Source: Candidatus Methylarchaceae archaeon HK02M2 (GTDB taxonomy: Archaea; Thermoproteota; Nitrososphaeria; Nitrososphaerales; JACAEJ01). Taken from it: a DNA stretch of 33,531 nt. The stretch covers positions 1 to 33,531 of the forward strand of contig JAKLZG010000002.1 in assembly GCA_024256165.1 (NCBI GenBank). Direction: 5' to 3'. Shown here one piece after another: positions 22,304 through 30,937 of the stretch (positions within the stretch are counted from its first letter, which is position 1; the number at the start of each line of letters is the position of its first letter). The notes under the pieces are model-generated. The model did not search any database, was not told where the DNA came from, and was given only the letters and a program-made list of their open reading frames with translations. The position numbers were made by a program, and so were the translations under genes.

Positions 22304-23803
22304 GTGTATTTATTGTCTTCAAAATCAAAAAGAGTTAGAAAGCATATACTCTCAGATGTTCTTGAAAAGCTTAGGCATACTTATGTCGATCTTGGTTTCA
22401 AAGAGGTTTATAATCCTATCTTCATAGAAGAGAGGGATATCTATAAGCAATGGGGTAATGAAGCTCCAACTATACTAGATCGATGTTTTTATCTTTCAAC
22501 ATTACCTAGACCTGACATAGGAATCAACCAAGAGAAGCTAGATACTATTAAAAAATGGGTCGATATAGAACCTAAAAAGAAGATCATCTTACAAAAAGTC
22601 TTCCATAATTATAAGAAAGGTTTTTTCGATAGTGATAAATTGGTCACTAAAATTGCTGAAACTCTATCAATAAATGAAGATAAAGCTTTGATGGTTCTGA
22701 GTGCCTTCCCTGAATTAAAGCATAAAAGACCTAATGTCACAAATCTAACCCTTAGGAGTCATATGACATCAGGATGGTTTTTAACTCTAAAAGAGTTTCA
22801 AGATAAAGAGTCACTACCGATCAAGCTTTTTTCGGTGGACCTATGTTTCCGTAGAGAACAAGCTTTGGATGCAACTCATCTTAGAAGCTACCATTCAGCT
22901 TCAAGCGTCATCATGGATAGACAAGTAGATCAAGAGCAGATAAAGCAAATTGTTGGAGGGTTATTAAAGCCGTTTGGAATAACAGTGGTCAAGTATGAAA
23001 AGAAAAAGAGGAGCGCTAGCTATTATGAAAAGAATACCGAAACTGAGGTCTTTGTGAAGATGAAAGGGCAAAAAGACTGGGTCGAAGTTGCAGACTTTGG
23101 AATTTATAACAATGATGTCCTTAAAAAATATAGAATAATGTATCCAGTCTTAAACTTAGGTTTGGGAGCAGAGAGATTGGCGATGGTTATCTTTGGCTTT
23201 TCAGATGTGCGTAAATTAGTATATCCTCAGTTCTATGTCAAGATAGAACTTTCTGATGAAGAGATAGCCTCTTCTGTAACTATAGATAAAGTCCCTAAGA
23301 CAGAAGAGGGGAAGAATATTCAACATGCAATAATTGAAGCGAGTGAAAAATTTGGAGATATACCTAGTCCTTGTGAACATACTGCATATGATGGTAAGAT
23401 TCTTGGAAGGAAGGTAATACTAAAGCTAGTCCAGAGTGAAAAAGGGAAAAAACTTCTGGGAAGGGCAGCTTTTAATGAAATTGTGGCTTATGATGGCAAT
23501 ATACTTGGAATTCCAAAAAAAGATGTGCTTTCAAAAAAAGAGTTAATAAAAATAGCGAGAGATCAAGGGATTAAAACTGGAATTAGATATATCGATTCTT
23601 TGGCTGCAGCTATAGCCTACGATATTGAGGAAGCTATAAAGTCAGGTGAGGAAGGATTTGTTATGAAAAGGGCTATGACAAGTACTGCTGGGGACCTTAA
23701 TATTAAAGTGAGAGAAGATGCATTGAAATTTATTACAAGTAAAAATAAAAGAATTGACTTAAGAGGTCCTGTCTTTATTGTGGCGATAGCTGAAATAGAA
23801 TGA
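22304..23803 (+). CDS. sepS: O-phosphoseryl-tRNA(Cys) synthetase (SepRS)
   Basis: The 499-residue class II synthetase charges tRNA-Cys with O-phosphoserine, which SepCysS then converts to Cys-tRNA. Family-defining sequences are IYKQWGNEAPTILDRCFYL, LPRPDIG, LRSHMTSGWF (with H153 and T155 of the phosphoserine site), CFRREQ and YHSASSVIMD (S198, S200), and LNLGLGAERLAM (Asn of the pocket). By alignment from memory it lacks roughly 50-60 residues found at the N-terminus of methanogen SepRS. The upstream DNA has stops, so this is a natural short form. GTG at 22304 or TTG at 22313 (better placed after AAGGAAGTG) is the start. Its substrate tRNA-Cys lies about 200 bp away. SepCysS and SepCysE are not in the window. 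Confidence 0.95.
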   Translation: MYLLSSKSKRVRKHILSDVLEKLRHTYVDLGFKEVYNPIFIEERDIYKQWGNEAPTILDRCFYLSTLPRPDIGINQEKLDTIKKWVDIEPKKKIILQKVFHNYKKGFFDSDKLVTKIAETLSINEDKALMVLSAFPELKHKRPNVTNLTLRSHMTSGWFLTLKEFQDKESLPIKLFSVDLCFRREQALDATHLRSYHSASSVIMDRQVDQEQIKQIVGGLLKPFGITVVKYEKKKRSASYYEKNTETEVFVKMKGQKDWVEVADFGIYNNDVLKKYRIMYPVLNLGLGAERLAMVIFGFSDVRKLVYPQFYVKIELSDEEIASSVTIDKVPKTEEGKNIQHAIIEASEKFGDIPSPCEHTAYDGKILGRKVILKLVQSEKGKKLLGRAAFNEIVAYDGNILGIPKKDVLSKKELIKIARDQGIKTGIRYIDSLAAAIAYDIEEAIKSGEEGFVMKRAMTSTAGDLNIKVREDALKFITSKNKRIDLRGPVFIVAIAEIE

Positions 23804-23879
23804 TTTAGAGTCATTTACAGATTATAAAAATGTAAATATAGTATGATAGTAAACCCACGAATGATGGGGTTGCCTTTCT

Positions 23880-24731
23880 GTGAAGGATGAAAGCTTATTA
23901 ACATTTAGTACTCTTAAGGAGAAGATGAAGGATTATCGCTCTCAGATAGAGAAGGCTTTAAATACAGAGTTAGAACATTATACACAATCTCACTTCTATA
24001 AACCTTTATGCTACGCTTTAAAGGGAGGCAAAAGGATAAGACCTATCATTCTCCTACTTTCAGCTGAGAGCATAGGCAGAAATGATGTTGAACCTTTATC
24101 GGCTGCGATAGCTATCGAGCTTTTACAAACAGAATCCTTGATTCATGATGACATTCTAGATGAAGAGATTCTAAGACGTGATAGACCAGCGTTCCATATC
24201 AAGTATGGTTTAGGTGCATCAATCTTGACTGCAGACTTTGTCTTTGGGATAATACTCGATATCGCTTTGAGATATAAGGATAAAAGGGTAGGAAAAGAGC
24301 TATCGTCAGTTGCTCTTCGCATGTGTGATGGAGAATTCCAAGAATTAAAGATTGATCCTAAAATTTATCGTTTGAGTTGGGAAGAATATCTAAACTTGAT
24401 CTCTCAAAAAACTGCCTCACTTTTTGAAGCATCTGCAAAGATAGGCGGCATAATAGGTGGTGGGACAAATAATGAGATAAAGGCTCTTTCCAGTTATGGT
24501 TATTTCTTAGGCTTAGCTTACCAATTACAAGATGATCTACTCGATTGGAATAAAAAAGATAAAGCATCAAACGCTTTAGATATAAAGAAAGATCTCGACA
24601 AACTATCTTACTTAAAAAAGATGTCTGAGACATATATAATCAGAGCCAAGCAGAAGTTAAATTTATTGAGTAACACAAAAGCTAAAGAGCACTTATTCGA
24701 TCTTGCTGATTTTATGATTTCGTATAGATAA
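23880..24731 (+). CDS. Second polyprenyl synthetase (trans-prenyltransferase)
   Basis: The 283-residue protein has GGKRIRP at 49-55, the first Asp-rich motif DDILD at 90-94 and the second QDDLLD, so catalysis should be intact. Unlike the GGPP synthase at 1498, the position five residues before the first Asp is Glu85, not an aromatic, and residue -4 is Ser86. Loss of the aromatic barrier usually permits longer chains, for example the side chain of a quinone or methanophenazine. It is about 40 residues shorter than typical. The GTG start at 23880 follows SepRS by 76 nt, with a TATA-like patch near 23821-23840. It ends 9 nt from the convergent NuoM-like gene, and a link to the respiratory complex is an inference. 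Confidence 0.85.
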   Translation: MKDESLLTFSTLKEKMKDYRSQIEKALNTELEHYTQSHFYKPLCYALKGGKRIRPIILLLSAESIGRNDVEPLSAAIAIELLQTESLIHDDILDEEILRRDRPAFHIKYGLGASILTADFVFGIILDIALRYKDKRVGKELSSVALRMCDGEFQELKIDPKIYRLSWEEYLNLISQKTASLFEASAKIGGIIGGGTNNEIKALSSYGYFLGLAYQLQDDLLDWNKKDKASNALDIKKDLDKLSYLKKMSETYIIRAKQKLNLLSNTKAKEHLFDLADFMISYR

Positions 24732-24740
24732 TGTTTTTAA

Positions 24741-26303
24741 CTATAGGATTGGTATAAGACTACTCAATAATTCTGATAGAAATCCAGATGCACCTATGGC
24801 TACTAGTCCAGGATATATACCAAGAATTATTGCAAGAGTAGCAAGGATTATCATCGGAGCGAGCATGACTACAGACCCTTCCTTAGCATCTCTAGTTTTT
24901 TCAGTGGGTTGACCATAGAAGACTCTCCGCACAGTCCATAAGCCATAGCCAGCAGTTAATATCGAGCCAATTATTGCTAGAGACGTTATAAGAATGCGAA
25001 TTGTATTCGGCTCGATAAGATAGCTAAAACCTTGAAGAGCGGTATACATAGAACCTGTGAAGATATATAATTCAGCCCAGAAGCCTATTATGAATGGAAA
25101 ACCCATCAATCCAAGGAAACCAATAAGCGTGGCAACTGCTGTATAGGGCATCTTTGGACCAAGGCCACCAAGCTCTTTTATACTTCTTGTATTAAACTGA
25201 TGGATTAAAACACCTGAAACCATGAAGAGTACAGCTTTAGCTAAACCGTGGCTTACATAAAGTAGAACTGCACCAAGAACACCTATAGTGGAGACTGATG
25301 CTATACCAAACAGCATATAGCCCATCTGGCTTATACTTGAGTATGCAAGGAGTCTCTTGATATCATCTTGTGCTAGAGCCATGTAACCTCCATATACCAT
25401 CGTTACCAAAGCTAAAACAGATAGGATAAGCATGAATTGCGGTGTTTGAGTGGTGACAACTGCTGGAAAGCCTGTATAGACAATCCTTATCATTGCATAT
25501 CCGCCAATTCCTATCATAGCAGGGGAAAGAAGTGCGCTTATTGGCGTTGGGGCTTCAGCGTGAGCATCTGGAAGCCATGTATGAAGAGGGAAAATCGCCA
25601 TCTTCACGAATAAGCCTAATAAAATAGCTATTACAATAGCTAGTTGAGTACCTAAAGCAATTCCCTCAATGCCTTGAGATATTTCAAATATATTAAATGT
25701 GTTCGCTATGAAGCCTGTAGCGACTATTCCAGCGAGTAATGAGAGAGCGCCAGCTTCTGTGAACATGAAGTATTTGAATGCCACTCTCTCTTTCAGTCCT
25801 GTACCCCATATACCTATCAAAGCCCAAGATGGTATTAACATGAGCTCAAAGAATAGGAAGAAAGCAGCTAAATTCGTTACAAGAACAGTACCAATCATAC
25901 CTGATGCATATAGAAGGTAAAGAGCAAAATATTTATCCAGAGCGTGCTCATGCGCCATATACTTTATTGAATATATAGAGATAACTGAACAAAGTATTGC
26001 TATAATTAAGGCTACAGGTGTACTGAGACCGTCTGCTCTTAAAGTGAAGTTACCAAGGCTTAAGGTTCCTATATCAGGAAGCCAAGCATATGAAGCTTCA
26101 AGCGCTTCAAATGTCGGGTCTAAGAATAACTGTAATTGAATATACCCTAAAAGACATGAGGAGTAAAGTAAGACTATGAATGATATCCAACCAGTCTTCT
26201 CTTTAAGGCGCTTACCACCGATTAAAGCAACAAGAGAAAAGGCAGCGGGTATGAGTATTGCCTGCATCAATATGAAGGAGTTGTCTTCGATCATATTCAC
26301 CAC
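24741..26303 (-). CDS. nuoM: Complex I-type antiporter subunit NuoM/FpoM
   Basis: The 520-residue polytopic membrane protein of about 14 helices is one of the proton-translocating antiporter-like subunits. NuoM-specific sequences are FFELMLIPSWALIGIWG (with the conserved Glu), PLHTWLPDAHAEAPTPISALL, DIKRLLAYSSISQMGYM and HGLAKAVLFMVSG. The frame opens at GTG 26303, overlapping the NuoL stop; the ATG at 26294 just after GGTGA may be the real start. It is the last gene of the minus-strand J-K-L-M arm, with no further NuoN-like gene after it. Confidence 0.92.
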   Translation of the reverse strand: MVNMIEDNSFILMQAILIPAAFSLVALIGGKRLKEKTGWISFIVLLYSSCLLGYIQLQLFLDPTFEALEASYAWLPDIGTLSLGNFTLRADGLSTPVALIIAILCSVISIYSIKYMAHEHALDKYFALYLLYASGMIGTVLVTNLAAFFLFFELMLIPSWALIGIWGTGLKERVAFKYFMFTEAGALSLLAGIVATGFIANTFNIFEISQGIEGIALGTQLAIVIAILLGLFVKMAIFPLHTWLPDAHAEAPTPISALLSPAMIGIGGYAMIRIVYTGFPAVVTTQTPQFMLILSVLALVTMVYGGYMALAQDDIKRLLAYSSISQMGYMLFGIASVSTIGVLGAVLLYVSHGLAKAVLFMVSGVLIHQFNTRSIKELGGLGPKMPYTAVATLIGFLGLMGFPFIIGFWAELYIFTGSMYTALQGFSYLIEPNTIRILITSLAIIGSILTAGYGLWTVRRVFYGQPTEKTRDAKEGSVVMLAPMIILATLAIILGIYPGLVAIGASGFLSELLSSLIPIL

Positions 26304-28399
26304 GCAAAAACCATAAACATCAATATAATTAGGAAGATAAAGCCAAGGATCATGCCGATGACATTATAGTTTAGGAGTCCAGTGTGGCTTCTTCTAAAGC
26401 GGTTACAGAAGCCTTTTGCAGTATTTGCCAGCACATAATTGAACTTATCGATTCCATTTTTCTCTATATGATTCAAAGCCCATCTGCTGATGGAGATAGT
26501 AGGGTAGATAAAGACCTTGTAAAAGAAAGCGTTTATGTACCATCTTCTAAATAGAAAAGTCCATAGTGATTTTAACATAGGTCTAACTCCAACGAGATTA
26601 ACTGGGTCTACAGATCGCTTTACATAGAGTCTATAAGCTAGCCATGTACCTATAGCGAGCATCACCAATGATGTTATTATCGTCATATAGACCGCCAATT
26701 CATGGGGTAATGCGCCCTCAGCTGCTGATAAAGATAGAGAGGAGTGGGTGTGTTCAACTCCTATCAGATTACCCAAATAACCCTCGAATATATTCTCTAA
26801 CCAGATACCGATACCATTGTATGGGAAGATACTGCCAATGCCGAAAGCCAGCGTTATAGCAGCTAGGATAGCATATGGAAGCCACATAACTTTTGGTGCT
26901 TCGTGTACATGGTGACCTTCATTTTCTAATTCATGGATACGATCACTCTTTTTACCTAAAAAGGTTAAAGCGACCAGTCTAACGCTGTAAAAACATGTTA
27001 TAGCAACCGTTATGGCTGCTAAAGCGAAAATTAGTGGTTGACCAGACAAGAGGGTAGACTCTAAGATCATGTCTTTACTCCAAAATCCACTAAATAGTAA
27101 AGGTACACCCATCAACGAGAAGGCAGTTAGTGACATGCACCAAAATGTTATCGGCATCTCCTTTTTTATTCCGCCCATATCATGTAGGAATCTTGACTCC
27201 ACAGCATGGATAACTGCACCAGCTGTAAGGAATAAAGCTGCTTTAAATACGGCATGGCTCATAAGATGGAAGACCCCAGCCGAATAGCCTAGGGCAAATT
27301 CGAGAGTCGTACCAGCAACTCCTAGCGCTAGCATCATGTATCCTAGCTGGCTAACTGTAGAGTAGGCAAGGACCTTTTTAATCTCATTTGAAGCCATAGC
27401 TTGTGTTCCAGCAACAAACGCAGTTAATACACCTATCCATGCAATTACATAAAAGAATGATATCATCTCAGGGTAAATCGTTGAAGCTAAATGCATTACT
27501 GGGAACATTCTACCAACAAGGTATACTCCGGCATTGACCATCGTAGCTGCATGTATAAGTGCACTGACTGTTGTTGGACCTGACATGGCATCTGGTAGCC
27601 ACTCCATCAATGGAAGTTGAGCTGACTTGCCTATAGGGCCACCGAAAAGTAAAATCGCAGCTGGAACCAAAACCCATATAAATTCATGAGGTAAGTGCTG
27701 AACCTCTTCAAGAAGCCCAATATAACTCAATGTTCCAGTGAAGGCAACTATTATCAAAGCGCCCAATAATAGGCTCAAGTCTCCAATTCTCGTTGTGATA
27801 AAAGCCTTCATCCCACAATGCGAGGGGGGATATGCTTCTGGTGGCTCTCCTACCCAACATTTAAGGTAATCTTCCTTTGAGTCCTTATACCAAAATCCTA
27901 TCAAAGCATAACTACAGAGACCTACACCCTCCCATCCAAAGAGAGTTAAAATCAAATTTTCTGACATAACGAGAAGGATCATACTCCCAATAAAGAAATT
28001 CATGAAGAACCAGTACCGAGTCAGGCTTGTGTCTCCCTTCATATAGCCTAATGAATAAATCATTATCAGGAGGCTTATTGCAGCGATAACATTGGCCATA
28101 ATAATACTGAGAGGGTCTATAAGAACACCCATATCGATCTGAGATAATATTGGAATACCTTCCAAATCGATCCAAGGCAGTACTTCCCACTTGGGTAAAG
28201 ACTCTATCGTAAATAAAAGCGGAATGAGTAGGGCAGCCATAAGGAATGATAAGAAGGAGAAGAAGACAGCGCCATAGTCTCTTACCTTAGGATGAATCTT
28301 TACCAATATCGGGGTTAAGAGAGCACCTATCATCGGGAATAACCAGCATAACCAAGCTGGGAGTGTTTCTATTCCTATAGTAGGTGTTATTGGCTCCAT
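26297..28399 (-). CDS. nuoL: Complex I-type antiporter subunit NuoL/FpoL
   Basis: The 700-residue membrane protein carries NuoL hallmarks: a long N-terminal helix bundle with GWEGVGLCSYALIGFWY, SAQLPLMEWLPDAMSGPTTVSALIHAATMVNAG, EIKKVLAYSTVSQLGYM and SHAVFKAALFLTAG. A C-terminal extension including the lateral amphipathic helix and final anchor helices follows the VKRSVDPVNLVGVRP segment. It belongs to the distal proton-pumping arm. The ATG at 28399 lies 6 nt after the stop of the preceding antiporter-like gene, so the genes are coupled. Confidence 0.94.
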   Translation of the reverse strand: MEPITPTIGIETLPAWLCWLFPMIGALLTPILVKIHPKVRDYGAVFFSFLSFLMAALLIPLLFTIESLPKWEVLPWIDLEGIPILSQIDMGVLIDPLSIIMANVIAAISLLIMIYSLGYMKGDTSLTRYWFFMNFFIGSMILLVMSENLILTLFGWEGVGLCSYALIGFWYKDSKEDYLKCWVGEPPEAYPPSHCGMKAFITTRIGDLSLLLGALIIVAFTGTLSYIGLLEEVQHLPHEFIWVLVPAAILLFGGPIGKSAQLPLMEWLPDAMSGPTTVSALIHAATMVNAGVYLVGRMFPVMHLASTIYPEMISFFYVIAWIGVLTAFVAGTQAMASNEIKKVLAYSTVSQLGYMMLALGVAGTTLEFALGYSAGVFHLMSHAVFKAALFLTAGAVIHAVESRFLHDMGGIKKEMPITFWCMSLTAFSLMGVPLLFSGFWSKDMILESTLLSGQPLIFALAAITVAITCFYSVRLVALTFLGKKSDRIHELENEGHHVHEAPKVMWLPYAILAAITLAFGIGSIFPYNGIGIWLENIFEGYLGNLIGVEHTHSSLSLSAAEGALPHELAVYMTIITSLVMLAIGTWLAYRLYVKRSVDPVNLVGVRPMLKSLWTFLFRRWYINAFFYKVFIYPTISISRWALNHIEKNGIDKFNYVLANTAKGFCNRFRRSHTGLLNYNVIGMILGFIFLIILMFMVFAW

Positions 28400-28405
28400 T
28401 TTTCA

Positions 28406-29947
28406 TCAACCCACTAATATGCCTAATAGCGATCGGGCAGCTACATCTGCAAAATTGATAATCTCAAAGGGCCAACATCCAATAATAATAGTTATCAAAC
28501 CTAATATGACGATAGGGATAACCATCAAAATAGATACTTCATGAATTCCTTTTATCCTTGGTTTAGGGTCTCTTAACATTACGCGTTGTAGAAGCCACAA
28601 ATAATAAGCCGCAGCAAAAATGCTATTGAGTACAACGATACTTGTGACGATAACCATAAAGGAATTTTCCAGTATTGAATAACCCGCGAGTATTATGAAG
28701 AGCTTGCTCCAGAATCCACTCAAAGGTGGAACCCCGGCTAGCGTCAAGAGCCCTATCGAGAAAGAAGTTCCTGTCCAAGGCATCTTCTTCCCAACACCTT
28801 CCAACTCAAGTAAGTCTCTAGTACCAGATTTATGTATGAAGCAACCAGCACCAAGGAACAAGAGACCCTTGCCTATAGCATGGTTAAATATATGGAAGAT
28901 GGCACCCATTAGAGCCAAAGCAGCTATACTTGAGCCACCAACACCATAAACATGTAAAGCATATGCGCCCACTCCAAAGCCGAAGATGATGTAGCCTATA
29001 TTGACAATACTAGAATAAGCTAGAAGGCGCTTGATATCTCTTTGAAGAAGAGCCATGAAGTTAGCCACAGTAATCGTGATGATACCAAATAGTATCAAGG
29101 CAGTTCCAAAGTCAAAAGCCGTTGGGATAAATATCGAGAAAAGGATTCGCGCTATAGCATAAATACCGGCTTTGATCACAACGCCAGATAACATTGCACT
29201 TATCCCACTCGGGGCTGCAGGGTGAGCGTCAGGAAGCCAAGAATGGAACGGTACTATCGCGCCAGTTACACCAAAACCCACTATTATTGTGGCGATGATG
29301 AAGTATGGTAATTGTGGAGGATAAGTTTCCAAAGTTGGGATTATAGATGCTAGTTGGGATATATTCAAAGTTCCAGCCAAACCATAAAGGACTGACATTG
29401 CGTATAAGGCTGTTAGTGATCCTATGGTACTCATGACAAGGTATTTGAAGCTTGCCTCTATCGCCTCCCAGCGGTACTTTTTAAATGCTACCAAAGCGTA
29501 AGAAGAGAGACTCATAACTTCCCAAAAGATGAATAAATTAAATAGATCTCCTGCAAATGAGATTCCAACTAGACCTGCAACCAGAGTCATAAGTAAGGAA
29601 TAATATTTATCAAGACCAGTGTCAGCTTCCATGTATTTAATCGAGTATATCGAGATCAAGAGGCCCAAAAGAATAAAGAGCAATGCCACAAAGATGCTAA
29701 ATTGATCAACAAAAAAGTCTACACCAATTGGAGGTACAAAGGGACTGAAAGAGTAAGTAAGTTGTCCAAGTATCTGAACCTCCATATAGATACCTAATGC
29801 GCTATACAGCGATAATCCGAAAATTATGACAGCTACAGTTTCCCTAAACTTTTCAAATTTAATGCCCAAGAATTCTGTTATTGGAAGTAAGAGAGCGCCT
29901 GCCAAGAGTATAATAATGGGTTGTAAGACTATCCAAGATTCAGACAT
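28406..29947 (-). CDS. Third antiporter-like subunit (NuoN position, MrpD-like)
   Basis: The 513-residue polytopic protein has the proton-conducting transporter fold, with FWEVMSLSSYALVAFKKY (conserved Glu) and PFHSWLPDAHPAAPSGISAMLSGVVIKAG. DIKRLLAYSSIVNIGYI and FNHAIGKGLLFLGAG follow. The PDAHPAAPS loop is more like MrpD and group-4 hydrogenase-type subunits than classical NuoN, which lacks PDAH. It sits between K and L, not at the end of the operon as N usually does. It probably supplies the third ion channel of the membrane arm. NuoN, FpoN or an Mrp-type name are all defensible; I leave the symbol blank. Confidence 0.85.
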   Translation of the reverse strand: MSESWIVLQPIIILLAGALLLPITEFLGIKFEKFRETVAVIIFGLSLYSALGIYMEVQILGQLTYSFSPFVPPIGVDFFVDQFSIFVALLFILLGLLISIYSIKYMEADTGLDKYYSLLMTLVAGLVGISFAGDLFNLFIFWEVMSLSSYALVAFKKYRWEAIEASFKYLVMSTIGSLTALYAMSVLYGLAGTLNISQLASIIPTLETYPPQLPYFIIATIIVGFGVTGAIVPFHSWLPDAHPAAPSGISAMLSGVVIKAGIYAIARILFSIFIPTAFDFGTALILFGIITITVANFMALLQRDIKRLLAYSSIVNIGYIIFGFGVGAYALHVYGVGGSSIAALALMGAIFHIFNHAIGKGLLFLGAGCFIHKSGTRDLLELEGVGKKMPWTGTSFSIGLLTLAGVPPLSGFWSKLFIILAGYSILENSFMVIVTSIVVLNSIFAAAYYLWLLQRVMLRDPKPRIKGIHEVSILMVIPIVILGLITIIIGCWPFEIINFADVAARSLLGILVG

Positions 29948-29950
29948 GAT

Positions 29951-30262
29951 TTACCACTTCAATTTACTTAGCTTTCTAAGGTCTGCAGAGCCATAAAGCC
30001 TGTAAGCTTGGATCACTAACATCAATGCTAAACTGGCAACAGCAGCACCAAGGACTATCGAGATTACGACGAAATACTGTGCTAGAGGTATCAATTTTGG
30101 ATCGAGTAACGTAAATGCCAAAAAATTCAAATTAACACTTGCTGTGATAATTTCAAGACCTATAACCGTTCTTACCATATTTTTCCGAATAGCTATACCG
30201 TAAATTCCTATAATATACAAAAATATTGCAGTCATAACGTATAAAGTGAAATCGTTGATCAT
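29951..30262 (-). CDS. nuoK: Complex I subunit NuoK/FpoK
   Basis: The 103-residue protein has three predicted membrane helices. The second carries VIGLEIITASVNLNFLAF, with the conserved Glu of the NuoK half-channel, and a basic cytosolic end follows. It lies between the J2 gene and the third antiporter-like gene. Its ribosome-binding site GAGGAGG is formed by the last Glu codons of the J2 gene, and the next gene starts within 4 nt of its stop. Confidence 0.92.
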   Translation of the reverse strand: MINDFTLYVMTAIFLYIIGIYGIAIRKNMVRTVIGLEIITASVNLNFLAFTLLDPKLIPLAQYFVVISIVLGAAVASLALMLVIQAYRLYGSADLRKLSKLKW

Positions 30263-30265
30263 AAT

Positions 30266-30580
30266 TTATTCCTCCTCTTCGAATTCCTCCTCTACATATC
30301 CTTCAGTAACAGATTCTTCAACAGGGAGCTCAGAACTTTCAGTCCGAAATAAGATAGAGAGGCCCACGATTGTAGCGAAGATGGCAAAAGCAAGGAAGAT
30401 CATATCAAAAAATCTATACCCCCAAAAGATAGCAAATAGGTCATCAATAAAAGGAGGTGGCTGGGCAGGAGTAGGTACGAACAATGCTATAGGGAGGATC
30501 AAAGGCATAAGAAATATGATAAAGAAAACGACAGTGATTGCGCCAAGAAACCTTCCTATCTGAGACATGCTCCTCACCAC
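30266..30580 (-). CDS. NuoJ second half / MbhE-like small membrane subunit
   Basis: A protein of about 100 residues with two membrane helices and a strongly acidic tail (EEEFEEEE). The segment FWGYRFFDMIFLAFAIFATIVGL resembles the YRGFDT-type motif of MbhE/MrpB-like subunits and of the C-terminal half of split NuoJ (FpoJ). The frame opens at GTG 30580, overlapping the J1 stop, but ATG at 30568 directly after GGTGAGGAG is the more likely start. It probably provides the final helices of the NuoJ-equivalent in the membrane arm. Confidence 0.65.
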   Translation of the reverse strand: MVRSMSQIGRFLGAITVVFFIIFLMPLILPIALFVPTPAQPPPFIDDLFAIFWGYRFFDMIFLAFAIFATIVGLSILFRTESSELPVEESVTEGYVEEEFEEEE

Positions 30581-30810
30581 TTTTTAATCGTGTGCAGAGT
30601 TACCAAGATCAGAATTACTATAACTCCTGCGTAAATAAGGATCTGAAAAGCAGCAGCGTAAGGTGCGCTGAGCATTATGAAAAGAAGAGCGACAAAAATG
30701 CTCATAAAGAGAAAAGAGATAACAGAATGGATTGTTCTTTTAAGTTTGATGGAAAGGAAGGCTGTAAATAGAGTCAACCCAATTAATATAAATTCATAAA
30801 TTTCAGCCAT
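30574..30810 (-). CDS. nuoJ: NuoJ first half (FpoJ1-like)
   Basis: The 78-residue protein has three membrane helices. The third is APYAAAFQILIYAGVIVILILVTL, matching the NuoJ helix that carries the conserved Gly-rich pi-bulge region. Archaeal Fpo complexes often split NuoJ into two genes, as seen here. It is the first gene of the minus-strand arm and diverges from NuoA across a 127-bp intergenic region. Confidence 0.85.
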   Translation of the reverse strand: MAEIYEFILIGLTLFTAFLSIKLKRTIHSVISFLFMSIFVALLFIMLSAPYAAAFQILIYAGVIVILILVTLHTIKKW

Positions 30811-30937
30811 AGATAGCCCCTACCATCCACTCCCTGATGGGAAAATTCTAGGAATTTAAATCCTTTGTTTTTGCTTTTAATCAAAAAGTTTAATAAAAAA
30901 GCATTAAAACGTCGTATGGAGCTGAGGGGGACAAGGG
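30811..30937. promoter_or_regulatory. Divergent promoter region of the two Nuo operons
   Basis: The 127 nt hold TATA-like patches in both directions: ggaatttaaatcc at about 30850-30862 for the minus-strand arm, and aagtttaataaaaaa at about 30886-30900 for NuoA. A GAGGGGG site (30924-30930) precedes the NuoA ATG. A short CCATC...GATGG inverted repeat lies in the leader of the J1 gene. Both halves of the complex could be co-regulated here. Confidence 0.45.
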
